Source: CAYRJD01 sp965212125
Lineage (GTDB): Bacteria; Actinomycetota; Acidimicrobiia; Acidimicrobiales; Poriferisodalaceae
Assembly (NCBI GenBank): GCA_965212125.1
Contig: OZ243045.1
Location: 992,001-1,056,000 of the forward strand
Direction of reading: 5' to 3'
DNA length: 64,000 nucleotides
How positions within the stretch are numbered: the stretch's first letter is position 1; each line of letters begins with the position of its first letter. A program made the position numbers and the translations under genes. Under the pieces are notes generated by a model, which had not been told where the DNA came from, did no database searches, and worked only from the letters and a program-made list of their open reading frames with translations. Of the stretch, positions 44,786 to 54,087 are shown one piece after another.

Positions 44786-45413
44786 GCCGCTCCATCATGC
44801 CAGCGTCTAAATCCATATCAGCCAGCGAAGGCAGGTCGGCCAGGCTGTTGATGCCAAGCTGGATCAGAAACAAGTTGGTGGTCTCTAGCAGCGCGGCGGC
44901 GCCTGGGCCTGGGTCGCGTCCCGTTTCGATTAGATAGCCACGCTCGCACAACGAACGCACGATCGCGTCTGCGTTCACCCCTCTGATGGCGGAGATTTGC
45001 GAGCGAGACACCGGCTGCTTGTACGCAACCACCGCCAGCGTTTCCATGGCCGCGGCGGACAGGCGAGCAGAGTTGGACTTCGCCACGAAACGCCGCACGA
45101 CGTCTGCGGACTGCGCCGTGGTTTGCAGTCGGATGCCGTCGGCTACCTGAGCCAGTTCAAAGCCGCGCCCGGCGCTGCGGTAATCCGCCTCCAGGTCTGC
45201 GCATGCCGCCTTGACCGATGCCACGTCGCTGTCGGTGGCTGCGGCAAGCTGAGCAAAAGCGACTGGCTCTTCGGCGACTAGCAGCACCGCTTCTATGTCG
45301 GCGTGCAGTCGCTGCGCGGTTATCTCGCTGGGTGGTTCGGGGTCGGGCAAGACCCGCAGGTGGGGGCGCTGGCCTGGGTCGCGGTTTTGGCTCGTGTCGC
45401 GGCGCTGGTTCAT
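44763..45413 (-). CDS. scpB: Segregation and condensation protein B
   Basis: Winged-helix (kite) subunit of the SMC-ScpAB complex that compacts and separates chromosomes. LHADIEAVLLVAEEPVAFAQ opens the first winged helix and ETLAVVAYKQPVSRSQISAI, with RGVNADAIVRSLCERGYLIE, the second; LLETTNLFLIQLGINSLADL is the usual end. The first 30 residues are Arg/Pro-rich. The ATG overlaps scpA by 4 bp. The smc gene is not in the window. Confidence 0.95.
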   Translation of the reverse strand: MNQRRDTSQNRDPGQRPHLRVLPDPEPPSEITAQRLHADIEAVLLVAEEPVAFAQLAAATDSDVASVKAACADLEADYRSAGRGFELAQVADGIRLQTTAQSADVVRRFVAKSNSARLSAAAMETLAVVAYKQPVSRSQISAIRGVNADAIVRSLCERGYLIETGRDPGPGAAALLETTNLFLIQLGINSLADLPSLADMDLDAGMMERLEDAANS

Positions 45414-46303
45414 GCCGCGGCTCCGGCTCCGTTTGCGGCAGCGGCGGCTCCGTTTGCGGCGGCTCCGTTGCTAGCCAAACCCACGTCGAAATCAAGCTCG
45501 GACAGATCAATCTCGCCATGCCCGCTCAGCCAGGCGATCTCAATGTCGCCAAAGCGCTCTAGCTGGCTCAGATCTACATACCCAAGTTTGAACAGCTCAA
45601 GCAGCGCCAAAAAATGCGCCACCACTATTACTCGTTCAGTGATGTGTTCGGTCAGTTCCCTGAAACTGATCGGGCCGCTGTCCGGCAGTTGCTTTACCAG
45701 CTCATAGGCGCACTGCTTGACGGTGAGCGGCGGGGCGGCGATGTGAGAGATATCAACCATCGGATCGGGCGGGCGGGCGAGTGCGGTGCGCAATGCGGCG
45801 GCTATGTCGGCCGGGGCAACGCCCTTGAGCGGATCGGGCGCAGCGATGGCAAAGCGCTCATCGGGGCCTGACTGTCGGGCGTGGTGCTGCGCCGCGTCCA
45901 AAACAAGTTGTCGCAGGCGGCGCGCTGCGGCGGTGAATGTGTGTCCTTCTATTAGGCGGGCTAGCGATAGGTCACGCTCGCCGTAAACGGCTAGTTCGGC
46001 TTCCAGGTCTAACTCTGGGGTTCTGACTGGCAGCAGCTGGCGCGATTTGAGTTCAACCAAGATGGCGGCTGGCACCAAAAACTGTGTGATCCGGTCAAGG
46101 TTTTCCCAGTCAAGATTTGCCGGGCCAAGGTTTTCCGGGCCGCTGAGCTGCTCAACTTGCGCGCAAAACGCATTCACGATGTCCGTCAGGGCGATCTCAT
46201 AGATGTCTAGCTCGCTGGTCGTGACGAGCCTTAGCAAGACATCAATCGGGCCTTCAAAATCGCCAGCGCGCACGGTTGGCGTTTCGGTAGTAGCGCTCAC
46301 CAC
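45410..46303 (-). CDS. scpA: Segregation and condensation protein A
   Basis: Kleisin subunit of SMC-ScpAB. FEGPIDVLLRLVTTSELDIY is the N-terminal SMC-binding signature; FLVPAAILVELKSRQLLPV and the C-terminal winged helix VAHFLALLELFKLGYVDLSQ are diagnostic. The last 25 residues are Asn-Gly-Ala repeats caused by short tandem DNA repeats. The frame is open to 46369, but the GTG at 46303, 7 nt after TAACTT, starts just before the conserved region and gives 297 residues. Confidence 0.94.
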   Translation of the reverse strand: MVSATTETPTVRAGDFEGPIDVLLRLVTTSELDIYEIALTDIVNAFCAQVEQLSGPENLGPANLDWENLDRITQFLVPAAILVELKSRQLLPVRTPELDLEAELAVYGERDLSLARLIEGHTFTAAARRLRQLVLDAAQHHARQSGPDERFAIAAPDPLKGVAPADIAAALRTALARPPDPMVDISHIAAPPLTVKQCAYELVKQLPDSGPISFRELTEHITERVIVVAHFLALLELFKLGYVDLSQLERFGDIEIAWLSGHGEIDLSELDFDVGLASNGAAANGAAAAANGAGAAA

Positions 46304-46310
46304 AGCAGTG

Positions 46311-46316
46311 AAGTTA
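46311..46316 (-). promoter_or_regulatory. Candidate -10 box TAACTT for scpA
   Basis: On the minus strand TAACTT is followed by 7 nt and GTG 46303. This would drive scpA-scpB-rluB and possibly the genes beyond, down to plsC. Confidence 0.45.
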
Positions 46317-46388
46317 CCGCCGGATTGGGGGCTAGTTGTGGCAATGCTTGCGGGCGACCTGAGCCGCAATAGTCGCGTGGCGTGCCGC

Positions 46389-46394
46389 TACCGT
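46389..46394 (+). promoter_or_regulatory. Candidate -10 box TACCGT for trpS
   Basis: TACCGT is followed by 7 nt and the GTG at 46402. It stands back to back with the scpA box, 72 bp apart. Confidence 0.5.
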
Positions 46395-46401
46395 CAGCGG
46401 T

Positions 46402-47409
46402 GTGACGCGCGTGCTTTCAGGCATCCAACCCACCGGCGACATCCACCTCGGCAACTACCTTGGGGCGTTGCAGCAGTGGGTGCAAGACCAGCACGAATAC
46501 GACAGCTTTTATTGCGCGGTTGATCTGCACGCCATAACCGTGCAGCAAGACCCGGCGGAGCTGCAGCAAAAGACGCTGGAGACAATGGCGACGCTGGTGG
46601 CGATTGGGCTTGACCCGGATGTGTGCACCTTGTTTGTGCAGAGTCATGTTTCGCAGCATTCTCAGTTGGCTTGGCTGCTGGAGTGCACGGTGTCGCTGGG
46701 CGAGCTGCGGCGGATGACGCAGTTCAAGGACAAATCCGAAGCCCCCGGCGGTGGCGGGCAAGACCATGTGTCGGCCGGGCTGTTTACCTATCCGGCGTTG
46801 ATGGCGGCGGACATTTTGCTTTACGACGCTGAGCGGGTGCCCGTCGGCGACGACCAGCGCCAGCACCTAGAACTGACACGCGACATTGCGCAACGCTTCA
46901 ACAGCCGCTATGGGGAGACTTTTGTGTTGCCGCAGGCGGCTATTCCAAAGGTGGGTGCGCGGGTGATGGATCTGACGAACCCGACCTCCAAGATGTCTAA
47001 GTCTTCGGAGTCGCCGCAGGGCAGCGTGGGGATGTTTGATAGCCCCAAAGAGATCGCCCGCAAGTTTGCGCGCGCTGTTACCGATTCGCTCAACGAAGTG
47101 GTTTACGACCCGGACGAGCGGCCAGCGGTGTCTAATCTTTTGTCGATTCTGGGTGCCGCTACCGGGCGTGATCCGAGTGCCGTGGCTGACGAATACGACC
47201 AGTACGGATCGCTTAAGTCCGCCGTGGCCGAGGCCGTGATTGAGTTGCTTACGCCGATCCAAACAAGGCGGGCTGAACTGCTGGCGGACAAAACCGAGCT
47301 TGGGCGGATTCTTGGCACCGGGGCTGATAAGGCTGCCGCGGTTGCTTCTAAAACTCTGCAGCGCTCAAAAGAGGCGATGGGGTTCTTGGCGCGCGACCTT
47401 GCTGATTAG
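46402..47409 (+). CDS. trpS: Tryptophanyl-tRNA synthetase
   Basis: Class Ic synthetase of 335 residues. The HIGH-type motif is in SGIQPTGDIHLGNYLGALQQ, the tryptophan pocket near QSHVSQHSQLAWLLE, the dimer region PVGDDQRQHLELTRDIAQRF, and the KMSKS loop SKMSKS. It is the only plus-strand gene between scpA and tlyA. Its stop overlaps the end of the HD-protein gene by 4 bp, tail to tail. Confidence 0.97.
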   Translation: MTRVLSGIQPTGDIHLGNYLGALQQWVQDQHEYDSFYCAVDLHAITVQQDPAELQQKTLETMATLVAIGLDPDVCTLFVQSHVSQHSQLAWLLECTVSLGELRRMTQFKDKSEAPGGGGQDHVSAGLFTYPALMAADILLYDAERVPVGDDQRQHLELTRDIAQRFNSRYGETFVLPQAAIPKVGARVMDLTNPTSKMSKSSESPQGSVGMFDSPKEIARKFARAVTDSLNEVVYDPDERPAVSNLLSILGAATGRDPSAVADEYDQYGSLKSAVAEAVIELLTPIQTRRAELLADKTELGRILGTGADKAAAVASKTLQRSKEAMGFLARDLAD

Positions 47410-47960
47410 CGCGCGACCTTGTCGGCTAGCTGCAAGCAAGCGCCGAGTCGCTGGTCAACGCTCCAATGCTTTGGTGCGAGGTGATGTTCCGCCGCCCAGG
47501 CGACAACCTGATCGTTGCTGCCCGCGGTCGCTAACAACGTCGCTCCGCTGGTCGGATAGTTAAGCAAGCGACCCAGACCGCCCAGCCAGCCGTTTGGTCT
47601 TTGCGCCCAGCGAGTTGTGCGAGAGGTAGGCAGCACCGGTCTTAGCAGCGCGGCCGCTACCCGTGCGGTTGCCGATGCGGGAGCCGTGATTTTTCCGATG
47701 TCGTGCAGCAGCGCGGCAACGCACGCGGTGTTGGTTTGGGTGGGGCTGGCGGCGGAGTCGGGCTGGTCGACGGCGTAGGTTTTTTCGACGTGGCGGGCGA
47801 CTGCGATCGTGTGTGTTTGGTCGGCCAAGCCAAGCTGCTGCCATAGCGCTAGTTCCGGCTCGCTTAGCAAACCTCGCACCCACGCCAGGTCTTGCTGCGT
47901 TGGCGGTGTTTGACGTTTTACCGTTGCACTCCAGCGGCGCACTAAATGGGGCGCGGGCAT
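47406..47960 (-). CDS. HD-domain phosphohydrolase-like protein
   Basis: A 184-residue protein with a metal-dependent HD domain: THTIAVARHV, then the HD pair in VAALLHDIGK, and AAEHH near the C-terminus give His-His-Asp...His ligands. The substrate is unknown; relatives hydrolyse nucleotides or act in signalling. It begins 6 bp after xerD, so it belongs to the tlyA-xerD transcript, and is probably its last gene. Confidence 0.8.
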   Translation of the reverse strand: MPAPHLVRRWSATVKRQTPPTQQDLAWVRGLLSEPELALWQQLGLADQTHTIAVARHVEKTYAVDQPDSAASPTQTNTACVAALLHDIGKITAPASATARVAAALLRPVLPTSRTTRWAQRPNGWLGGLGRLLNYPTSGATLLATAGSNDQVVAWAAEHHLAPKHWSVDQRLGACLQLADKVAR

Positions 47961-47966
47961 GACTAG

Positions 47967-48944
47967 CTAGAACCGCGCCCGCGGGTGCGAGCTCAAGTAC
48001 GCTCGCGCCAGGCTGCGATCGGACACCGCCGTGTAGCGCTGCGTGCTGGAAATGGAAGCGTGACCCAGCAACTCCTGCACGCTGCGAATATCGGCCCCGT
48101 GATCGAGCATGTGCGTTGCGCAGGAATGACGCAACACATGTGGCGTTAGCACATCGGCGCTCAGCCCCACCCGATCGCCGTGTTTTCTGATCACCAGCCA
48201 AGCTCCTTGACGGGTGAGTCGGCCGCCGCGGGCGCTGATAAACACCGCCTGGGCGTGATTGCGACTGGCGTGATTACGACTGGCAGTCTCACCGGCAGAT
48301 CGCGAGTTGCCGTCCAGCACGGCTTGGCGCCCGGCACCGCTCAGCCAATCGTCCAGAGCCTGCGCCGCACAGCGACCAATCGGCACTATTCGTTCCTTGT
48401 TGCCTTTGCCGAGAACTCGCATCAGACGATCGGTCATATCCAAATCAGGCAGCGACAGACCGACCAGCTCGCTGACCCGCAAACCCATCCCGTAAAGCAC
48501 CTCCAAGATGGCACGGTCACGCCGCACCAACGGCTCATCGCCGACCGGCGACGCCAGCAACGCATTGACCTGCTCTTCGCTCAGGGCACGCGGCAACCCG
48601 GCCGGTGTCTTGGGTACGTCTAGCGAACTAGCCGGGTCGTGCCGGGTGAGTTCTTCGTCCACCAAGAAGCGATACAGACCTCTGATCGCTACCGCCGCGC
48701 GCGTGATGGTTGCCGGAGCTAGGCCTCGTTCGGTTCGCAGATACGCCAGATACTGAGCCACGTCGGATTCGGTAGCCGCTAGCAAGGATTGGCCGCGGTC
48801 GGCCAGCCACGACACGTAAGCGCTGATGGCTACGCGGTATGCGGCAAGGGTTGAAGCCGCCCGCCCGCGTGAGCTAGCCAGCCACGCAAAAAACTCTTCG
48901 GCCTCTAGCGGGAGCTCAACTGCGGGGGCTGTTTGGCTCGGCAC
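47967..48944 (-). CDS. xerD: Tyrosine recombinase XerD
   Basis: Site-specific recombinase that resolves chromosome dimers at dif. The N-terminal SAM-like domain covers residues 12-110. Catalytic residues are visible as Arg156 (GMGLRVSEL), Lys180 (GKGNKER), His269 and Arg272 (HVLRHSCATHM), His295 (LLGHASISS) and the nucleophile Tyr304 (STQRYTAV). A small repeat near residues 225-235 (Ser-Arg-Asn-His-Ala twice) lengthens a loop. The start overlaps pyrG by 29 bp. No phage or island genes are nearby, and the neighbours match the mycobacterial xerD locus, so this is the housekeeping enzyme. Confidence 0.94.
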   Translation of the reverse strand: MPSQTAPAVELPLEAEEFFAWLASSRGRAASTLAAYRVAISAYVSWLADRGQSLLAATESDVAQYLAYLRTERGLAPATITRAAVAIRGLYRFLVDEELTRHDPASSLDVPKTPAGLPRALSEEQVNALLASPVGDEPLVRRDRAILEVLYGMGLRVSELVGLSLPDLDMTDRLMRVLGKGNKERIVPIGRCAAQALDDWLSGAGRQAVLDGNSRSAGETASRNHASRNHAQAVFISARGGRLTRQGAWLVIRKHGDRVGLSADVLTPHVLRHSCATHMLDHGADIRSVQELLGHASISSTQRYTAVSDRSLARAYLSSHPRARF

Positions 48945-50595
48945 TTGTGTCGGCTTCGCTGCTGCCCGGCGGGTCCGGCAGCAGATGCGGATTGCGACCT
49001 TCGGATCGTGCCATCGCTGCCGCGATCAACCCGCAAAACAGCGGCGCAGGTCGGTTCGGCCGACTGGTGAACTCGGGATGGGCTTGCGTGCCCACCCAAA
49101 ACGGATGACCCTCAAGCTCTATGAACTCAGCCAGGCTGCCGTCGGGCGACAGCCCCGAACTAATCAAACCCTGCTCGGTCATTGCCATGCGGTATTTGGG
49201 ATTCACCTCAAAGCGATGGCGATGGCGTTCCTGCGCCACCTCTTTGCCGTAAAGAGTCGCCACCTGACTGCCGGGTGCCAGCTGCGCCGGGTAGTCGCCC
49301 AGGCGCATCGTTCCGCCCTTGTCGGTGACGTTTCGCTGCGAATCCATAATGTCGATCACCGGGTGCGGAGTGCTTTCGTCAAACTCGGTGCTGTCGGCGC
49401 CCGCCAGGTTCAACTGATTGCGGCAGAACTCGATCACCATTACCTGCAGCCCCAGGCACAGACCCAGACAGGGCACATCGTGGCGGCGCGCATATTCAAC
49501 CGCAGCGATCTTGCCCGCAACGCCGCGCTTGCCGAAGCCGCCCGGAATCACGATCCCGTCAAGATGGCGCAGATTGTCGGCTGCGATTAGCTCCTCAACC
49601 CCTTCGGCTTGTATCCATTCGATCTCCACACTTGCGCGGTGAAAAAAGCCTGCGTGGCGGAGCGACTCGGCCACCGAAAGATAGGCATCTTGCAGCTCTA
49701 CGTATTTGCCGATGACGCCAACCCGCACGCTGTGCGACGCCTGATTGATGCTGTCAAGCATCCGCTGCCACTCGGTCAGGTCGGGCTTCAGGTGTCCCAG
49801 CCCCAAGATTGAACACACGTAATCGTCAAGGCCTTCTTCGTGCAGCATCATCGGAATCTCATACAGATTCCCTGCGTCAACCGCGTTGATCACTCCGGCT
49901 AGCTCTACGTCGCAAAGATTGGAGATCTTCGCCCGCAGGGAATCGTCGATTGCGGTTTGGCTGCGCAACACGATTGCGTCGGGTTGCACGCCACGACTGC
50001 GCAGCTCGGTAACGGAGTGCTGCGTGGGTTTGGTTTTTTGCTCGGCCGCCGGGCCGATAAAGGGCACAAGCGTGACGTGCACGTAGCAGACGTTTTCACG
50101 GCCGACGTTCAGGCGCATCTGACGGATTGCCTCTAGGAAGGGCAAGATCTCAATGTCACCCACCGTGCCGCCGACCTCGGTAATGACCACGTCGGCGTCG
50201 GGCTTGGCTAGCTGCCCAATGCGGCTTTTGATTTCGTCGGTCACGTGCGGGATGACTTGGACGGTGCCGCCCAGATAGACGCCGCGCCGTTCGTCGGCCA
50301 GCACCTTTTGGTAGATGGAGCCGGTGGTTGCGTTGGAGTCGCGGGTTAGCTGTTCGTCGATGAAGCGCTCGTAGTGGCCGAGGTCAAGGTCTGTCTCGCC
50401 GCCGTCGGCGGTGACGAAAACTTCGCCATGCTCGTAGGGGTTCATCGTGCCGGGGTCGACGTTGATGTAGGGGTCAAGCTTTTGCATGGTGACCTGGAGG
50501 CCACGACTTTTTAGAAGTCGGCCCAGCGAGGACGCAGTGAGACCTTTACCCAGCGAGCTAGCGACGCCGCCAGTGACGAAGATGTGCTTGGCCAC
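48916..50595 (-). CDS. pyrG: CTP synthase
   Basis: Makes CTP from UTP, ATP and glutamine. The synthetase domain starts with AKHIFVTGGVASSLGKGLTA and has YINVDPGTMNPYEHGEVFVT; the glutaminase domain has the oxyanion strand IVIPGGFGKRG, the nucleophile cysteine in VPCLGLCLGLQ, and the final TQAHPEFTSRPNRP. The frame extends to 50619, but GTG 50595 gives the family's usual N-terminus and follows AAGGAGG. A Ser/Pro/Asp-rich tail of 25 residues overlaps the xerD start. Confidence 0.97.
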   Translation of the reverse strand: MAKHIFVTGGVASSLGKGLTASSLGRLLKSRGLQVTMQKLDPYINVDPGTMNPYEHGEVFVTADGGETDLDLGHYERFIDEQLTRDSNATTGSIYQKVLADERRGVYLGGTVQVIPHVTDEIKSRIGQLAKPDADVVITEVGGTVGDIEILPFLEAIRQMRLNVGRENVCYVHVTLVPFIGPAAEQKTKPTQHSVTELRSRGVQPDAIVLRSQTAIDDSLRAKISNLCDVELAGVINAVDAGNLYEIPMMLHEEGLDDYVCSILGLGHLKPDLTEWQRMLDSINQASHSVRVGVIGKYVELQDAYLSVAESLRHAGFFHRASVEIEWIQAEGVEELIAADNLRHLDGIVIPGGFGKRGVAGKIAAVEYARRHDVPCLGLCLGLQVMVIEFCRNQLNLAGADSTEFDESTPHPVIDIMDSQRNVTDKGGTMRLGDYPAQLAPGSQVATLYGKEVAQERHRHRFEVNPKYRMAMTEQGLISSGLSPDGSLAEFIELEGHPFWVGTQAHPEFTSRPNRPAPLFCGLIAAAMARSEGRNPHLLPDPPGSSEADTSAEPNSPRS

Positions 50596-50637
50596 TTCCC
50601 TCCTTGGGGTAGCTTCCAACTTACCGCAGCCAGACGC

Positions 50638-52368
50638 CTATGCGGTGTTATGCCGGTGGTCCGCGGCGGCTAGCAGCTCCGAAGCGTGGACGCGTCCGCT
50701 GCTTGATTCCGGCATGCCCGCAAGCATGCGTGTCAGTTCTTCTACCCGCGCTTCGTGGTCCAGATCTATTAGATCCGACGCCACCGTGGTGCCGTCGTCG
50801 GTTTTGCGGACCGCAACCTGCTGACTGGCGAACGCCCCGACCTGTGGCAGATGCGTGACCACCAACACCTGATGTTCGGTCGCTAGCTGCGCCAGTGAGC
50901 GACCCACCGCCATGGCCGCTTCGCCGCCGATGCCAGCGTCGACCTCGTCAAAAACTAAGGTCGGCGGGCCGGCGGTCAGCACCAGCCTCAGCGCCAACAT
51001 TATGCGCGCTAGCTCTCCGCCCGAGGCGACCTTGCTTAGCGGTCCCGGGGTTTGGCCGCTGTTTGTCGCGACTCGCATCTCTACGTTGTCGGCCGGGTCT
51101 TCTCCGTTCACCTCAACGCTGACCTCGGCGCCAGCCATTGCCAGCGAAGGCAACAGGGCGGACACTTCCGCGCCCAGCTTTGGAGCGGCTCGGCGGCGGG
51201 CCTTGGCGACCTTGGCGGCGGCGGCTGCGAGCTTGGTCGTGGCTTCGGCGATCTCTTGCTCTAGGCGGGCGGCTAGCTCGTCGTGCTGAGTTAGCTCCGC
51301 CAAGCGGGTGCGGGCGGTTTGGGCGAAGTCCAAAACTGCGGTCAAGGTGTCGCCGTACTTGCGGGTCATGTCCAGCAGCAGCTGTCGGCGGGCGCGGGCG
51401 TTTTCTAGCTCTTGCGGGTCTTCGTCGATTGTGTCAAGCAGGTCAAGTAGCTCAGCGGCGCAGTCGGCTAGCTCGGCGTGCAAAGCCTTGAGGCGATCAG
51501 TGGTCTTGTTGAACGGCGCGCTGTTTGCCAGAGCGGCGGTTGCCTCCCCCAGCTTGTCGATGGCGGTGTTTTCGGAGCCGCCCGGATCGTCAACCAGCGC
51601 GGCGCGTGCAGCGTGGGCCGCTTGTATGTGCGCGGCTGCGTCAGCTAGCAGGTCTTCGCGTTCGGCGATCGTCTCTAGCTCGTTGGGGTCGTCAATTGCC
51701 AGGTCTTCGATCTCGTTGATCTGATAGCGCAACATGTCAACCTCTTGGGCGCGCGATCGTTCGTCACCGCCCAGGTCGACTAACTCAGATTGCAAACGCG
51801 CCAGGCTCCTACTTGCTTCTCGCAGTGGTGTCAAGTCGATTTTTGCATAGGCGTCGAGCGCTTCGCGTTGCGTGCGTGCGGCTAGCAGCGATTGATGTTG
51901 ATGCTGACCGTGCAGGTCGATCAGGTCTGCGCCTAGTTCGGCAAGGCGCGCCACGGTCGCCATCTGGCCGTTGACATATGCGCGGCTGCGGCCTGTTGCG
52001 GAGACGACTCTGGTGAGGACTAGCTCGGTTGGTGCGTCGGAGTCGAACGATGGGTCGGACGGGGTGCCATTAAGCAGGGTGTCGGCGGATGCTCTGTCGG
52101 ATGTGTCGCTGGCGGATGCATCGCCCGTTGCGGCGGCGGCACCAGCTAGCGGCGTGTCGCAAACGAACCGACCTTCAACCACCGCCTCTTCGGTTCCGGT
52201 GCGCACCATCAACGCTTCGGCACGACCGCCGGTCAGCAGATGCACCGCTTGAACGATCATGGTTTTGCCAGCGCCGGTCTCGCCAGTCAGCGCGGTCATT
52301 GAGTCCGACAGCACCAACCGCGCCTGCTCAATCACCCCAAGATTGGTGACCGACAGCTCAACCAGCAT
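50638..52368 (-). CDS. recN: DNA repair protein RecN
   Basis: SMC-like ATPase for double-strand-break repair, 576 residues. Walker A is TGETGAGKTMIVQ, the signature ASGGELARIMLALRLVL, Walker B LVFDEVDAGIGGEAAMAVGR, and the H-loop is in VVTHLPQVGAFAS. Two coiled-coil arms rich in Ala, Glu and Leu occupy about residues 170-380. It begins 9 bp after nadK. The nadK-recN pairing is common across Actinomycetota. Confidence 0.97.
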   Translation of the reverse strand: MLVELSVTNLGVIEQARLVLSDSMTALTGETGAGKTMIVQAVHLLTGGRAEALMVRTGTEEAVVEGRFVCDTPLAGAAAATGDASASDTSDRASADTLLNGTPSDPSFDSDAPTELVLTRVVSATGRSRAYVNGQMATVARLAELGADLIDLHGQHQHQSLLAARTQREALDAYAKIDLTPLREASRSLARLQSELVDLGGDERSRAQEVDMLRYQINEIEDLAIDDPNELETIAEREDLLADAAAHIQAAHAARAALVDDPGGSENTAIDKLGEATAALANSAPFNKTTDRLKALHAELADCAAELLDLLDTIDEDPQELENARARRQLLLDMTRKYGDTLTAVLDFAQTARTRLAELTQHDELAARLEQEIAEATTKLAAAAAKVAKARRRAAPKLGAEVSALLPSLAMAGAEVSVEVNGEDPADNVEMRVATNSGQTPGPLSKVASGGELARIMLALRLVLTAGPPTLVFDEVDAGIGGEAAMAVGRSLAQLATEHQVLVVTHLPQVGAFASQQVAVRKTDDGTTVASDLIDLDHEARVEELTRMLAGMPESSSGRVHASELLAAADHRHNTA

Positions 52369-52377
52369 CAGGCGGCA

Positions 52378-53304
52378 TTATCGATTAATCAGGCCAAGTT
52401 TGCGCTTCAGAACGCCTTGGAAACTCGTTTGGGGTGAGGTGATCAGCCGGGCTTGAGTGTCGGAGCGCTTGACGACCAGGGTGTCGTTTTCGTTCAGCGT
52501 TGCGACGCTGCGGCCGTCAACTGCCAGATTGGCTGACCGCACGCCCAGCATGCGGCAGCGAATCTTGGCATCGGGTTCCAAAATGATTGAACGATCGAAC
52601 AGCATGTGTGGCGCTACCGGGGTTAGCTGCAGGGATTGGTGAGTCGGCGCGACCACCGCGCCGCCTGCGGAAAGACTGTAAGCGGTAGATCCGGTTGGGG
52701 TGGAGATAATTAATCCGTCGGCTGCGTAGGTGGCGAACTCTTGGTCGTCAAAGGTCACCTCCGTGCGGATTGTGTGCCCCAGGTCGCGCTTTTCCAAGAT
52801 GACTTCGTTGAGGCCGAACCAGGGGCCTAGGTCGCGGGGCTGGGCGGAGTCGGTGGCTGGGTCGGCGGAGTCGGCTGGCTGGGCGGAATCGGCGGGGTCG
52901 ACGGCTGGCTCGGTGGCGGGCTCTAGCGTCGCCTCAATCATCATGCGGTCTTCAATGGGCAGCTTGTTTTGGAGAGCCAGCTGCACCGCGCCAGTCATGT
53001 CGTGCAGCTCAAACTCGGTGAGATAACCCAGATGCCCGACGTTGATGCCTATTACCGGCACCCCGTGGCCAGCTAGCAGGTCAAACGCTCGCAGCATTGT
53101 GCCGTCGCCGCCGACGCTGACGGCGATGGTTATGTCGGAGGTGCCAAGGTCGGCTGCCAGGTCGGGGCGCGCCAGGGCTTCGGCGTCCTCATCTGGCATG
53201 CACACCTTGTGGCCCTGCTCCGACAGCCAATCCAGTAACTTTTGGGCGGCTTCATCTCGCTCGCTGTGGAACAGCACCGCCACGGTTTTTTTGGATCGGC
53301 TCAT
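52378..53304 (-). CDS. nadK: NAD kinase
   Basis: Phosphorylates NAD to NADP. The GGDGT motif stands at residues 65-69 (SVGGDGTMLRA), followed by INVGHLGYLTEF and the C-terminal lobe STPTGSTAYSLSAGGAVV. A stretch of about 30 residues at 140-170 repeats Asp-Ser-Ala-Gln-Pro-Ala and corresponds to an 8- to 15-bp DNA repeat at about 52840-52915; it would lie in a loop. The ATG overlaps the tlyA stop by 4 bp. Confidence 0.95.
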   Translation of the reverse strand: MSRSKKTVAVLFHSERDEAAQKLLDWLSEQGHKVCMPDEDAEALARPDLAADLGTSDITIAVSVGGDGTMLRAFDLLAGHGVPVIGINVGHLGYLTEFELHDMTGAVQLALQNKLPIEDRMMIEATLEPATEPAVDPADSAQPADSADPATDSAQPRDLGPWFGLNEVILEKRDLGHTIRTEVTFDDQEFATYAADGLIISTPTGSTAYSLSAGGAVVAPTHQSLQLTPVAPHMLFDRSIILEPDAKIRCRMLGVRSANLAVDGRSVATLNENDTLVVKRSDTQARLITSPQTSFQGVLKRKLGLINR

Positions 53305-54074
53305 TGGTCGCTCGTTTGGTTGCTTGGCTTTAGGTGCACGAAGAACTCAGTGTTACCAGCGGCGCCGCGGATGGGCGACTCAAACTCGCCTTGAAGCGAC
53401 AAGCCTTCGCCGGCGGCGGCTTGGGTTACGCCATCGACTGCTTGGCGCCACATCGCCGGGTCGGTTATTACGCCGCTGGCGCGATCGGCGACGCGGCGGG
53501 GTACTTCAAATTGTGGCTTGACCAGCAGGAGCAGGTCGGCCAGCGAACTGGCAGCCAAGCCAGCGAGGTTAGGCATCACCGTGCGGAGCGAAATAAACGA
53601 CAGGTCGGCGGTTAGCAGACTGACGTCCCCGCCGGCCGCGCCTAGCTCCGCAGCAGTCAGGTTGCGCACGTTGCATTTGTCCATAACCACCACCCGTGGG
53701 TCATCCGCAATCCGCTTTAGCAGTTGACCACGCCCCACGTCAACGGCAAATACCTGCCTGACGCCGCGCTGCAGCAAGCAGTCGGTGAATCCGCCGGTGG
53801 AAGCCCCCACATCCACCGCAACCTTGCCAGCCGGATCAACGCCAAAAAACTCAAGCGCACCGGCCAGCTTGTGGCCGCCACGCGACGCATAGCTGACACC
53901 ACCCTCGCTGACCACCACCGCCTGGCCCGCCGAAACCAAGCGCGACGACTTGGCGGCAAGCGCACCATCCACCAAGACGCGGCCGCTGCTAATCAGATCC
54001 TGGGCACTAGCGGTGCTAGCGCTCAGCTTGCGGCGAACTAGTTCTTTGTCTAGACGCTGACGGGTAGTCGCCAC
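53301..54074 (-). CDS. tlyA: TlyA-type rRNA 2'-O-methyltransferase
   Basis: Member of the TlyA family that methylates ribose of 16S and 23S rRNA; in mycobacteria loss gives capreomycin resistance. An S4 domain (RLDKELVRRKLSASTASAQD) is joined to an FtsJ-like Rossmann fold with VAVDVGASTGGFTDCLLQRG, VFAVDVGRGQL and LLLVKPQFEV. The frame is open to 54131, but GTG 54074 follows the korB stop by 13 bp and gives the common family start. tlyA-nadK-recN is the classic order. Confidence 0.95.
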   Translation of the reverse strand: MATTRQRLDKELVRRKLSASTASAQDLISSGRVLVDGALAAKSSRLVSAGQAVVVSEGGVSYASRGGHKLAGALEFFGVDPAGKVAVDVGASTGGFTDCLLQRGVRQVFAVDVGRGQLLKRIADDPRVVVMDKCNVRNLTAAELGAAGGDVSLLTADLSFISLRTVMPNLAGLAASSLADLLLLVKPQFEVPRRVADRASGVITDPAMWRQAVDGVTQAAAGEGLSLQGEFESPIRGAAGNTEFFVHLKPSNQTSDQ

Positions 54075-54087
54075 TCGCAGCTGGTAG

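Noticed and set aside
47967..48944. Integrase marking a prophage or island
   Set aside because: The gene is in the conserved pyrG-recN-nadK-tlyA neighbourhood and has the features of housekeeping XerD; no phage genes or attachment repeats are near.
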